From positions 1-64,000 of the forward strand of contig CALLKX010000013.1 of NCBI GenBank assembly GCA_938083085.1: a DNA stretch of 64,000 nucleotides, in the 5' to 3' direction. The notes below the pieces were generated by a model. The model saw only the letters and a list, made by a program, of their open reading frames with translations. It had not been told where the DNA came from and searched no databases. Of the stretch, positions 19,017-28,570 are shown in pieces (position 1 is the first letter of the stretch; the number at the start of each line of letters is the position of its first letter). The position numbers were made by a program, and so were the translations under genes. This DNA is from an uncultured bacterium (GTDB lineage Bacteria; Planctomycetota; UBA1135; GCA-002686595).

Positions 19017-20489
19017 ATGCCTACACTCCCCGGCCCCCTCATCGCAGCCCTCCTCCTCACCGCCGGCTGCGCTGGACCCAACGCGGCGGAGGCGCGCCCT
19101 GACCTCTCCTCGCTCCTGCGGGGTGACCTCCCGGAGGCCTGGACCCCAGCCGGTGCGAGCGGGGGCGGCTCGATGGCGAGCGATGAGGACGCCCGGCCGT
19201 TCTGGGAGACCTTCGAGGACCCGCTCCTGGACGGCCTCGTTGAGGAGGCGCTGATCCACAACCGTGACCTGCTGGCGAGCGCCGAGCGACTGAGGGGGGC
19301 GGCGGCCCGCTCGATGGTGGCTCGGTCGGCCCGTCGGCCTCAGGTGCAGGGGCGCGTCGATGGGTCGAGGCAGGATCAGGCCTTCGTCGGGTTCCCGTTC
19401 CCCGGCGGCCCCCTTCAGTCGGAGTACAGCCAGTGGTCGGCGGCCATCGACCTGTCCTGGGAGCTGGACCTTTGGGGCAAGCTCGCGGCTGGCGTGGACG
19501 CCGCCGAGGCGGAGGTCCAGGCGGTCATGGCGGACCTCGCGGCGGCGCGGCTGAGCGTGGCGGCGCAGGTGACGATCGCGTGGTTCGGGCTGCGCGAGGC
19601 GGCGCAGCAGGTGGCGTTGAGCGAGGCGACGGTGGCGACGTACGAGCGGAGCCTCAAGGCCATCGAGGACCGACATGAGGCGGGCCTCACGGGGACGTTG
19701 GACCTGCGCCTCTCCCAGGCCAACGTCGCGGGGAGCCGGGCGCAACTGGCGGGGGCGGAGCGAGCGCGCGAGGTCGTGGCGAGGCAGATCGAGGTTCTCC
19801 TTGGGCGCTTCCCCGACGCCGAACTCCGCAGCGAGGGGGCCTTCTCGGGCTTGCCCCCTGCGGTGCCTGCCGGGGTCCCGGCGGACGTGCTGTCGCGTCG
19901 GCCGGACATGGTGGCGATCGAGCGTCGCATGAGCGCCGCCGAGGCCAGCGCGCGGCAGGCGCGGCTGGACCGGTGGCCCTCCATCGCCCTGACCTCGAGC
20001 GGGGGCCTCACAAGCAATGACTTCAAGAGCCTCCTGGATGGTGACTTCGGGGTGTGGTCGTTGGCGGGGCGCGTGACGGCGCCCATCTTCGACGGCGGCA
20101 GGCGCGAGGCGCGGATCGACGAGTCGATGGCGGCGCTGCTCGAGGTGCGCGCGCTCTTCGCGTCGGCGGCCCTGCGGGCCTTCTTCGAGGTGGAGAATGC
20201 CCTCGCGGCGGAGACACTCCTGCTGGAGCGGCTCGGCCACCTTGAGGAGGCGGCTCGCCGTTCGAGGGAGGCCACCGCCCTTGCCGATGACCAGTACGAC
20301 CAGGGTCTCGTCGGCATCGACCTGGTGCTGGAGGCGCAGCGCCGGGAGCTGCAGGCGGAGTCCACCTTCCTGGAGGCCCGCCGAGAGCTCTACCAGAACC
20401 GGGTGGACCTCCACGTGGCGCTCGGGGGCGGCTTCATGGGAGCTGGGAGCGGCGATCCCATCGACGTGTCCGCGGCGACGGTCGACTGA
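19017..20489 (+). CDS. RND efflux outer-membrane lipoprotein (TolC/OprM/NodT family)
   Basis: Lipobox LLLTAGC; WETFEDPLLDGLVEEALIHNRDLLASAERL; SWELDLWGKLAAGVDAA; RRPDMVAIERRMSAAEASARQARLDRWPSIAL. Confidence 0.92.
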   Translation: MPTLPGPLIAALLLTAGCAGPNAAEARPDLSSLLRGDLPEAWTPAGASGGGSMASDEDARPFWETFEDPLLDGLVEEALIHNRDLLASAERLRGAAARSMVARSARRPQVQGRVDGSRQDQAFVGFPFPGGPLQSEYSQWSAAIDLSWELDLWGKLAAGVDAAEAEVQAVMADLAAARLSVAAQVTIAWFGLREAAQQVALSEATVATYERSLKAIEDRHEAGLTGTLDLRLSQANVAGSRAQLAGAERAREVVARQIEVLLGRFPDAELRSEGAFSGLPPAVPAGVPADVLSRRPDMVAIERRMSAAEASARQARLDRWPSIALTSSGGLTSNDFKSLLDGDFGVWSLAGRVTAPIFDGGRREARIDESMAALLEVRALFASAALRAFFEVENALAAETLLLERLGHLEEAARRSREATALADDQYDQGLVGIDLVLEAQRRELQAESTFLEARRELYQNRVDLHVALGGGFMGAGSGDPIDVSAATVD

Positions 20490-20582
20490 CCCGGACGGGG
20501 CGCCGGGTTCGTGCTGGGTTGGCGCAGCCTTCTCGTCGCCCTTGAAGCATCGCGGAGGATGCGCCGCTCGAACAGGTACAGC

Positions 20583-21488
20583 ATGAGCGCCCGTAGCACC
20601 GTCACCCCCGTCCGGATCGCGGTCACGGTCATGTGCCTCGTCTGGGGCTCCACATGGTTCGTGGTGCGTGAGGGGCTGAGCGAGATGCAACCCTTCGGGA
20701 GCGGGGGGATGCGCTTCTTCCTCGCCTGGCTGGTGATGGCGCTCATCGCGCCCGGGATCGCGGCCAGAGAGGGCGGCGGGCGGCCCACCTGGCGGCTGGT
20801 GGCGGTGATGGCGACGGGCAACTTCGCCATCAGCTACGGCATCGTCTACTGGGCCGAGCAGACCCTCCCGTCGGGCTTGACGGCGGTGCTGTGGGCGGTG
20901 TTTCCGCTGATGACGGCGGGGGTGTCCCAGCTCCAGGGGACCGAGGCGCGCCTCCATGGCGCCCAGTGGTGGGGCCTCGTGGTCGGCTTTGTGGGGGTGG
21001 TGCTGCTCTTCCTCACGGACGTCCGGTCCGTGGGCGGTGACGCGGTCGAGCGGGGCCTCGTGCTGCTCCTGAGCCCGTTGGTCTCGGCCCTCTGCACCGC
21101 GTATATCAAGCGCCACGGCGCTCACGTGAGCGCCGCGCTGCTCAACCGCTCTGCTCTCCTGCTGGGGAGCCTGATGTTGCTCGCGGCCGCCCTGCTCTTT
21201 GAAGGGGGCATCTCACCGCCCTCCACGGCCAAGGGGGCGCTGGGGGTCATGTACCTCGCGGTCTTTGGCACCGTGCTGACCTTCACCCTCTACTTCTGGG
21301 TGCTGCGCCAGGCGAGCACCGTGGCCCTCTCGCTGATTGCATACGTCACCCCGGCCATCGCGCTGGTGGTCGGCGCCAGCCTCGGGGAAGAGACCGTCAC
21401 GGGCTGGACGCTCGGCGGACTCGCCTTTGTGCTCATGGGCTGTGCGCTCGTCCTGCGGAGGCCCGCGGGCGCGGGCGCCAGAGCCTGA
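20583..21488 (+). CDS. EamA/DMT family transporter
   Basis: CLVWGSTWFVVREGL N-terminus, ten TM segments; start placed at ATG 20583. Confidence 0.88.
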   Translation: MSARSTVTPVRIAVTVMCLVWGSTWFVVREGLSEMQPFGSGGMRFFLAWLVMALIAPGIAAREGGGRPTWRLVAVMATGNFAISYGIVYWAEQTLPSGLTAVLWAVFPLMTAGVSQLQGTEARLHGAQWWGLVVGFVGVVLLFLTDVRSVGGDAVERGLVLLLSPLVSALCTAYIKRHGAHVSAALLNRSALLLGSLMLLAAALLFEGGISPPSTAKGALGVMYLAVFGTVLTFTLYFWVLRQASTVALSLIAYVTPAIALVVGASLGEETVTGWTLGGLAFVLMGCALVLRRPAGAGARA

Positions 21489-21525
21489 GGCGCCGATCGA
21501 CCCTGCGTTTGCCTAGACTGGCGGC

Positions 21526-22155
21526 GTGGCAAGTCCAACCTCGACGCTGCCCCTCGCGGCCTGTCCGTGCTGTGGCCGAGTCTCGAAGCTGCCGGCGACG
21601 GTGGCGGAGGCGACCTTCAGCTGTGGCCGGTGCGGTGAGCCGCTCCCGCAGGCGAGCGGGGGCAGGCGTGGGCGAGAGGTGTCCTCGCGCGTGGCGTTGC
21701 TCAGCGCCACGGCCCTGACGCTGTTTCCCGCGGCGGTGCTCTTGCCGGTCTTCAAGGTCGAGCAGTTTGGCCGCGTGGTGGAGGCGAGCCTGTGGTCCGG
21801 CAGCCTCGGGCTACTCGGTCGCGGCGAGATCCTGGTTGGGCTGGTCGTGCTGGTTTGCTCCCTGTGCCTCCCGGTCCTGAAGCTCTCCTCGCTGCTCCTC
21901 GTGACGGCAGGCCGGCGCTGGCTCGCGGCTCATCATCGCCGCCTTGGATGGCGCCTGGTGGAATGGACCGGTCGCTGGGGCATGCTCGACGTGCTGCTCG
22001 TCGCGGTGCTCGTGGCCTGGATGAAGATGGGCGACCTGGTGGAGTTCACCGTGGGTCCCGGCCTCTGGGTCTTCGCTGCGGTGGTCCTCCTGAGCCTCAC
22101 AGCCTCCGCGCAATACGACCCCCACGCCCTGTGGGAAGACCCCGATTCCGCATGA
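21526..22155 (+). CDS. PqiA-like integral membrane protein (single PqiA module)
   Basis: Zinc-ribbon ACPCCGRVSKLP...FSCGRCG; TM segments; overlaps MCE gene by ATGA. Confidence 0.8.
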   Translation: MASPTSTLPLAACPCCGRVSKLPATVAEATFSCGRCGEPLPQASGGRRGREVSSRVALLSATALTLFPAAVLLPVFKVEQFGRVVEASLWSGSLGLLGRGEILVGLVVLVCSLCLPVLKLSSLLLVTAGRRWLAAHHRRLGWRLVEWTGRWGMLDVLLVAVLVAWMKMGDLVEFTVGPGLWVFAAVVLLSLTASAQYDPHALWEDPDSA

Positions 22156-23633
22156 AGACTCCCGACGATCGAGCTCTCGAAGCCTCACTCCCCGACGCGG
22201 TGATCTCGCAGCCTGCAGGGTCTGCGGTGAGCGGGCGCTGGTGGATTCTCGGAGCGCTGGTGGGCGCGGGCATCTCGCTCTTCCTCTTGCTGCAGGGGGC
22301 GGGTCCGTCTGTGACCCTGGTCGCCCCCCACGGGCATGGGATCGGTCCGGGTGACCCCATTCGCTTTCAAGGGCTGGACGTGGGAGAGGTGGTGGACGTG
22401 CGCCTCGCCCAGGGCACTGGCGTTGAGCTTCAGCTGCGCTTTCGGCCAGAGGCTCAGGGGCTCGCGCGGGCCGGCACACGGCTCTGGATCGTCCGACCGC
22501 TCCTCTCGCTGGATGCTGTCACCGGGCTCGACACGCTTCTGGGGTCTCGTTACGTCAGCCTCGACCCTGGGCCCGAGGGTGCGGAGCGTCGCGACCGCTT
22601 CATGGCGCTGGCGGCGCCGCCGGTGGATGCGCTGAGCGGCGGTCTTCCTGGCCTGGACCTCGTGCTCGAATCACCCCGGCGCAATGGGATTCAACCCGGG
22701 GCCGCCCTCACCTTTCGCGGGGTCCCGATCGGCGCCGTGACGGCCGTTCAGCTCTCCAGTGATGCCACCTCCGTGGAGATTCACGTGACGGTGCGGAGCG
22801 GGTTTGCGAGGTTGATCCGGGAGCGGAGCCTGTTCTGGGAGATGGGCGGGGTCGAGGTGGACCTCACGCTCACGCGCGGGGTGGAGCTGGGCCTTGACTC
22901 CCTTCGCTCGGCGCTGGTGGGCGCCATCGCCGTCGCCACTCCACCGAATGGCGGAGAGGCCGCACCGGGAGGCTCTCGCTTCAAGCTCCACGAGGACGCG
23001 GAGCGAGAGTGGATGGAGTGGACCACGCCGCTTCCCATCGGAGACGATCTCCTACCGCGGAACGCGCGGGCGGGGGAGTCCTATGGCGGTGTCCTGAAGT
23101 GGAAGGAGGGCCGCATCCTCCGGACGATCGAGGTCCGCGAGGGCTGGTGCTGTGCGAGCCAGGCGGGGCTCATCGGGCCGCGGGATCTGCTGACCGTCCC
23201 CGAAGGCTCGACGCCCGAGAGTGCCATCCTCGAGGTGGCTGGGCAGCGCTTTGGGCTCGCCGAGCTCGAGGGGCAGGGGTTGGTCGCAGACCTCGCGCCC
23301 GGCCTGCGCCGCATCGCTCCGGCGGCCTTCGGGGATCACTGGGGCCTCCTCGCCGCCCGGGCGATCGGGGCGTCCCGCGAGCTCAGCGGACCAGAGGACG
23401 TCCTGGTGTTCGGGGCCCCGGGTTCGTCCCCGCTCGCCATCGACGCGTCGCGGATCCGGGAGGGGCCCGGAGGGGGGATGGTCGTGGCCGGTGGGCCCCC
23501 GGTGCCGGAGGGATGGCACGGTGGTCAGGTGCTCTCCAGAAAGGATGGCGCGCTCCTCGGGCTAATGCTGACCTCACCGGACGGAGGCGCGGCGCAGATC
23601 GCCCCGGTGCAGGTCGTGACCTCAGGGCGCTGA
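22152..23633 (+). CDS. PqiB/MlaD-like MCE-domain protein
   Basis: N-terminal TM then VTLVAPHGHGIGPGDPIRFQGLDVGEVVDV and a second copy LVLESPRRNGIQPGAALTFRGVPIGAVTAVQL. Confidence 0.85.
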   Translation: MKTPDDRALEASLPDAVISQPAGSAVSGRWWILGALVGAGISLFLLLQGAGPSVTLVAPHGHGIGPGDPIRFQGLDVGEVVDVRLAQGTGVELQLRFRPEAQGLARAGTRLWIVRPLLSLDAVTGLDTLLGSRYVSLDPGPEGAERRDRFMALAAPPVDALSGGLPGLDLVLESPRRNGIQPGAALTFRGVPIGAVTAVQLSSDATSVEIHVTVRSGFARLIRERSLFWEMGGVEVDLTLTRGVELGLDSLRSALVGAIAVATPPNGGEAAPGGSRFKLHEDAEREWMEWTTPLPIGDDLLPRNARAGESYGGVLKWKEGRILRTIEVREGWCCASQAGLIGPRDLLTVPEGSTPESAILEVAGQRFGLAELEGQGLVADLAPGLRRIAPAAFGDHWGLLAARAIGASRELSGPEDVLVFGAPGSSPLAIDASRIREGPGGGMVVAGGPPVPEGWHGGQVLSRKDGALLGLMLTSPDGGAAQIAPVQVVTSGR

Positions 23634-23905
23634 CGGGGCCCTGCCGGTCTTCTGGCCTCCTTCTGCACCGTCTGAGGAGGTCCCCATGGCCTCGGCAGAG
23701 GTTTTCGAGGCCCGCTGGTCCAGCGCGGCGAGGAAGCCCCCGATGGCAGTTGTGGAAGGAAGCAGGGAGCTCAGGCGCGCAGCGTCAGCGGCTCCAGGGT
23801 TGTCCCAGGACGCCGTCGGCCACGGGTGAAGAGAGTCTTTGGCCGACCGAGTGTCGCAGTCTTGTGCAGGGATTGCTCTCACCACTGGTGGGCTGGACAG
23901 CCTGT

Positions 23906-23931
23906 GGGCCCCGTGCATCAGCGCGGGGCCC
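23906..23931. terminator. Hairpin GGGCCCCG-N10-CGGGGCCC
   Basis: Inverted repeat in the convergent intergenic gap 23634-24015. Confidence 0.4.
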
Positions 23932-24015
23932 CTTCATTGGCGGCCGGCGCCGCGTGGGCTCCATCTCCGCCGCGACTGGGGGGGGCCTTCTCGTCGGACG
24001 GGCCCCGCAGTCCCC

Positions 24016-26292
24016 TCAGCGGTTCATCCTGAGGTCGACCTCTGCCGCCGGGCGATGAGGAGCAACTTCTGGCACCTCGGGAGGGTCCTGCAGGAGGAGG
24101 GCGGAGAGCGCGTGGTCGCCGTTGAGGAGGAGGACCGTGAGCCGTCCCTGCTCATCCCGGTCGAGGCAATGGATGCCGTCCAGGGCGCGGGTCTCCAGGA
24201 TCAGGTTCTGGAGGGCACTGCGCTGGACACGGCCGCCCGGCCCGGCGGTCTCCATGGCGTACCTGGCATCGGACAGCAGCGAGATCCCCTCGGCATCTTC
24301 CAGCTTCGTTCCGAGGGGGATGACGTCCTCGGCCTCCAGGCTCTCCGCATAGGCCATGGCCGGGCCGGTGAGCGACAGGTCGTCGGGTTGGGCGAGAAGC
24401 AGGATCCGCGACCCGGCAGCGACCCGATGATCGGCGGGGAGCGCCATCATGGAGCCAGCCGGGCCGACCGTGGGCCGCGCGGCCCCTTCGGCAGCGACAT
24501 CGAAGGCTGCGGAGAGGCGCTCATGGTCGGCAGCAGCGCTGCGGTTGCGCTGGTCCTGGTCACGTGCCGTCATCAGGCCCGCGACGATGGCCGCCACCAC
24601 CGCGCAGGTGGCGAAGCCCCGGAGGGCCGCGCGACGACGGAGCCGTCTCGCGTCGCCGACCTCAGCGCGGGCATCGGCCCGCGCCTGCGCCTCCTCATGG
24701 CGTTGCTCGCTGGCGGTCGCGCGCTTCGACGCGAGGCCCGCGCGCTTTCTCGCGAGGGCCTCGCGGGTCCCCGCGATCTTCTCGGAGGCAGCTCCCAGGC
24801 CGCTGATCTCTGCCGTCAGGCCGAAGGCTCTGAAGCGTCGTACGTCCGGTTCGACGGACCGTCCGGCGGGCTCGCCACCCCGGGTGAAGCCGCTCTCCGC
24901 AGTGCCCACGTCGGGGGTGGACGCGGCTCTCTCGGAGGGCGTGGCGCCGGAGACCGACGGGAGCGCGGCGAGGGGGACCTTGTAGGGATCGGGCGCCCCG
25001 AGAAGCGCTTCTACATCGAGGAGCATTTCGTGCGCAGAGCCGTAGCGCTTGTCCACGTCAGCCATCGAGCGGCGCACGATCCAGCGCAGGCCCTCGGGGG
25101 CCTCCTTGCTGATGGACGAGAGGGAGCCGTGGGCGGGGAAGCTGTTCTCGACCATGGAGTACAGGACGGCCCCGGCGCTGTAGAGGTCGAACTTGACGCC
25201 GTCCACGTCCTGCACGCGTTTACCCGCGAGAGCGAGGCGGACGAGCTCGGGGTCACGGAAGAACTCCGTCCCGTGGGTGGTCAGGGTGAGCGCAGACTCC
25301 AGGGGAGTCACGAGCCCGAAGTCGACGACCCTCAGCCGGCCCTCTGAGACGAGGAGGTTCGAGGGCTTGATGTCCTTGTGCCAGAGGCCGCCTTGGTGGA
25401 AGCGCGTCAGGTGATGGCAGAGGTCACGGACGTAGCCGAGCACGAGAGACAGCTCGTCGTGTCCAAGCCCCTTGTCGCTGGAGCGCTGATGCAGGCGCGT
25501 GGTCTCGACGTCGAGGTCATGGCCGGGAACGAACGGCATGACGTAGTGGAAGGTCTCCTCGGTCGTCATGTGCTCGACCACGAGCCCCAGCCCACGGGCG
25601 GCCTCCAGGGCCCGGCTCTCGCGGACGATCTGAGGCACCGTCGAGCCGAAGCGTCGATCGAAGGCCTTGATCACGACCTGGCCGGGGACCTCGACGCCGC
25701 GTGCCGCCAGCTCGCTGATCTTGCCGCGGGTCGGGCGGGCGAGGAAGAGTCGTGCCCCCGACCCGCCCGCCCGGAGTTCATCCTCCACCTTGTAGCCGTC
25801 GAATCGCGCTGCAGCGGTCGCGGCCTCCTTGCTCCGGACCTGCGGCACCGCGGGCGCGGTCCGCGGCTCCTCCGCGAAGAGGGTGGGCGCCGCGACCTCG
25901 AGGCTCTCGGTCAACGCTCCGAGCCCAACGAGTCTGAGCGGGTGCCCGATGGCGACGCGGTACACACTGATCGTGAAGCCGTAGAAGGCGTCCTCGAATG
26001 CGCGGAAGTAGTGGCCGGCGGCGCGAAACCGAAGCAGCACGACGTTGGCCAGCATGAGGGGCAGCATGAACACGGCCGTCACGAGGTGTCCGACGGCCTG
26101 GGCCGAGTCGGTGATGACACCGCCGACGAAGCGGAAGGCGCTGCTGACCAGCCATCCGACTCCGGAGAACAGTCCCGAGAGCGCCCAGGTCAGTCCTCGC
26201 ACCACGTGGATCGCCAGCCAGACTCCCGCCACGGGGAGGATGAGCGCGACCCCGATGGCCAGGGCGAAGAGGATGAGGGCGGAGAAGGTCAT
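24016..26292 (-). CDS. Membrane-anchored Ser/Thr protein kinase
   Basis: VVIKAFD (Lys), WHKDIKPSNLLVSEGRLRVVDFGLVTP (catalytic loop and DFG); N-terminal hydrophobic segments and another hydrophobic segment. Confidence 0.9.
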   Translation of the reverse strand: MTFSALILFALAIGVALILPVAGVWLAIHVVRGLTWALSGLFSGVGWLVSSAFRFVGGVITDSAQAVGHLVTAVFMLPLMLANVVLLRFRAAGHYFRAFEDAFYGFTISVYRVAIGHPLRLVGLGALTESLEVAAPTLFAEEPRTAPAVPQVRSKEAATAAARFDGYKVEDELRAGGSGARLFLARPTRGKISELAARGVEVPGQVVIKAFDRRFGSTVPQIVRESRALEAARGLGLVVEHMTTEETFHYVMPFVPGHDLDVETTRLHQRSSDKGLGHDELSLVLGYVRDLCHHLTRFHQGGLWHKDIKPSNLLVSEGRLRVVDFGLVTPLESALTLTTHGTEFFRDPELVRLALAGKRVQDVDGVKFDLYSAGAVLYSMVENSFPAHGSLSSISKEAPEGLRWIVRRSMADVDKRYGSAHEMLLDVEALLGAPDPYKVPLAALPSVSGATPSERAASTPDVGTAESGFTRGGEPAGRSVEPDVRRFRAFGLTAEISGLGAASEKIAGTREALARKRAGLASKRATASEQRHEEAQARADARAEVGDARRLRRRAALRGFATCAVVAAIVAGLMTARDQDQRNRSAAADHERLSAAFDVAAEGAARPTVGPAGSMMALPADHRVAAGSRILLLAQPDDLSLTGPAMAYAESLEAEDVIPLGTKLEDAEGISLLSDARYAMETAGPGGRVQRSALQNLILETRALDGIHCLDRDEQGRLTVLLLNGDHALSALLLQDPPEVPEVAPHRPAAEVDLRMNR

Positions 26293-26325
26293 GGTGGAGC
26301 GCGTCGGTGGAGCCTCGAGTTCGCC

Positions 26326-27177
26326 TCAGCGATCCTCCCCTCGGGCGTCATGGGTCGTACGACGGGCCATGATGCGGGCGTAGATCTCGGCGATGGACTC
26401 GTCGAAGGACGCGTCCTCCGTCTTGTTGGGAGAGCGGTCAATGCCGTTTCGCTCGAGCTCTGCGATCTCCTCCTCGGTGAAGGAGAAGGTGGCGAAGACC
26501 TCGGCCAGGAGCTCCTGGAGGCGTCTTCGAGAGCGTGCGAGGCGGCGGCTCACGGTGGGCTCGCTCGTCCCGAGTGCGGCGGCCACATCCTTGCCGCTGC
26601 GGCCCTCCAGGGTTCGCATTCTGAAGGTCTCGAAGTCCATGAGGTCGCAGTCGCGCTCAAGGCGGCGGAGGGCGGCTTCGACCTTGGCGTCGAACACCTC
26701 CAGCTCGTACGCCGCGTCAGGCTGGAGATCCCCGGAGTCCGGCTCTCGCATCCCCTCGGCATCCAGAGGGAGCGGTCGGACGCCTGAGCCCCGCTTGAGG
26801 GCCCCGCGCCGGTCCATCTCGTCGCTCAGGGTGTACTTGGCGATGGCCAGGAGCCAGGTGGAGAACCTCGCCCCGCGGGTGGGGTCGTGTTGATCGATGG
26901 CCCGGGAGAGGGCGACCATGGTGTCCTGGGACAGGTCCTGGACGGTCTCGAACCCGATCCGGCCGCGACCCCACTTGGCCAGTTGAGCACGCAGCACGGG
27001 GCCGAAGATCTCCCAGAGCTCGAACCAGGCGTCGCCGTCCCGGGACCGGAGTCGGCCAATGAATCCAGTGGTGAGGTCGTGCAAGGGGGTGGGGAGGGGC
27101 GGGTTCGTGGGAAGGAGAGCGGCCGGCAGGAGGCCCGGGACGTGCATGTCTACGCCCTGATGTTCATTCCATTCCAT
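26326..27177 (-). CDS. RNA polymerase sigma-70/ECF-type sigma factor
   Basis: FETVQDLSQDTMVALSRAIDQHDPTRGARFSTWLLAIAKYTLSDEMDRR (region 2) and KDVAAALGTSEPTVSRRLARSRRRLQELL (region 4); start may be 27147. Confidence 0.87.
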   Translation of the reverse strand: MEWNEHQGVDMHVPGLLPAALLPTNPPLPTPLHDLTTGFIGRLRSRDGDAWFELWEIFGPVLRAQLAKWGRGRIGFETVQDLSQDTMVALSRAIDQHDPTRGARFSTWLLAIAKYTLSDEMDRRGALKRGSGVRPLPLDAEGMREPDSGDLQPDAAYELEVFDAKVEAALRRLERDCDLMDFETFRMRTLEGRSGKDVAAALGTSEPTVSRRLARSRRRLQELLAEVFATFSFTEEEIAELERNGIDRSPNKTEDASFDESIAEIYARIMARRTTHDARGEDR

Positions 27178-27327
27178 CTAGGGGCCTCGGAACAGAAAAA
27201 CGGCCCGGACCCAGGGAATCGTGAAAGGCCGGCAACGGAATGGCCAAGAAGGGGGTGTAGGCGCCGCTTCCGTGCCCCCTGCCCTCCTGCGCCAGTCGGC
27301 GCATTGACCCTCAACCGGACCTGTCTC

Positions 27328-28254
27328 ATGCGATTCCTGTTCAAGACCCTCTTCCGCACCGCCGTGATCGGCACCGCGCTCGCTGCGGCCGTCGTCGGCG
27401 GGACCGCCATGCTCGTTGGCCCTGAGCGCGTCGGCGCCATGGCGGACCAGGTGCAAGGCCAGCTTCAGTTGCACTTCGACCACAACATCGACGATCCCGT
27501 GGCCATGCGCCGCCAGATCGCTGAGGTGGCCAAGGAGTACCCCGAGCGTATCCGCGCCGTGCGGGGCGACCTCCACACCCTCCAGGAGGAGGTCGCGCGT
27601 CTCGAGCGTGAGCGCGCTGTGTCCCAGCGAGTGGTGGCCCTTGTGGACCGCGATCTCGCCCTGCTGGTCCCGGCGGTTCACGAAGCTGCTGCCTCCGGCG
27701 TCCCCAAGGCGCAGCTCGCTGCGGTTCGGTTTGGAGAGGAGGTCATCAGCTTCCGCCGGGCGACCGCGAAGATGCGCGAGATCGAGCGGACCCGCAGCGC
27801 ACACGAGGCCCGGTCGGCCGACGCTGCCCACAACCTGAAGTACCTGCGAACTCAGGAGGAGCGCTTCGTCGAACTCCTCGACGAACTGGAGGGCGAGCAC
27901 GCCCAGTTCCAGGCCCAGCTGGTTCAGCTCAACAACGAGGTTGAGTCCATCGCCCGGAACGAGCGCCTGATCGACATGCTCGGTCAACGCCAACAGACTT
28001 TGGATGAGGCCGGGCGCTACGACGCGGTGAGCTTCGAACACATCACCGGTACCCTCGAGCGCAAGCGCGCCGAGCAGGAGGCCGAGCTCGATCAACTCGC
28101 CGCGGGTGCCAGGGCCCAGGACTACCTCGAGATCGCCGCCTCGCAGATTCGTAGTGAGGTCGGGCAGCAGCCGGCGGCCGATTTCGCCCCGCAGAGCCTT
28201 GCGGACCAGCAGGTGGGCTACGAGCTCGCACCGGTTGGGTACACCCAGCGCTGA
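27328..28254 (+). CDS. Coiled-coil membrane protein, hypothetical
   Basis: N-terminal TM (FRTAVIGTALAAAVVGGTAMLV) then long Glu/Arg/Leu-rich helices; start placed at ATG 27328. Confidence 0.8.
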   Translation: MRFLFKTLFRTAVIGTALAAAVVGGTAMLVGPERVGAMADQVQGQLQLHFDHNIDDPVAMRRQIAEVAKEYPERIRAVRGDLHTLQEEVARLERERAVSQRVVALVDRDLALLVPAVHEAAASGVPKAQLAAVRFGEEVISFRRATAKMREIERTRSAHEARSADAAHNLKYLRTQEERFVELLDELEGEHAQFQAQLVQLNNEVESIARNERLIDMLGQRQQTLDEAGRYDAVSFEHITGTLERKRAEQEAELDQLAAGARAQDYLEIAASQIRSEVGQQPAADFAPQSLADQQVGYELAPVGYTQR

Positions 28255-28311
28255 GCGAGGATCGTCAAAGGAGACGCGGTCCTGACCGCGCGCTCCGCGC
28301 GGAAGCAAAGT

Positions 28312-28339
28312 GAGCCCGGCCGTCTAGACGGCCGGGCTC
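28312..28339. terminator. Bidirectional intrinsic terminator
   Basis: Perfect 28-bp palindrome GAGCCCGGCCGTCTAGACGGCCGGGCTC followed by TTTGTTGGTTT on +. Confidence 0.9.
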
Positions 28340-28390
28340 TTTGTTGGTTTCGGGAACACGCACGCGGGTACGCACCCGTCGGGCATACGC

Positions 28391-28426
28391 CTAGCGGCGC
28401 GCTCCCTTGGTAACGTCACTCATCAT
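28391..28426 (-). CDS. Putative 11-aa micropeptide ORF MMSDVTKGARR (in-frame extensions to 28453 = 20 aa or 28519 = 42 aa)
   Basis: TGGAGGTGATCAGC-ATG: 10-nt match (GGAGGTGATC) to the conserved anti-SD; 8-nt spacing from GGAGG; TAG at 28391-28393. Confidence 0.45.
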   Translation of the reverse strand: MMSDVTKGARR

Positions 28427-28570
28427 GCTGATCACCTCCAGTTTCAAAACCATCCCGGCCCCGCGGTGACGATGCGGGGGTAGGGCTCCAGTGATGGCCC
28501 GGGCGTCCCGGGGCCTCATGCCTTGATGATGGGCCGCCGAGGCGGCAGATTCAAATGGGTGGTATGAGAG

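Noticed and set aside
18960-21125. 721-aa minus-strand ORF
   Set aside because: Antisense to the OMF lipoprotein and EamA genes; no recognisable domain.
28427-28440. Plus-strand anti-SD mimic (GCTGATCACCTCCA)
   Set aside because: Simpler explanation is a strong SD on the minus strand upstream of an ATG.
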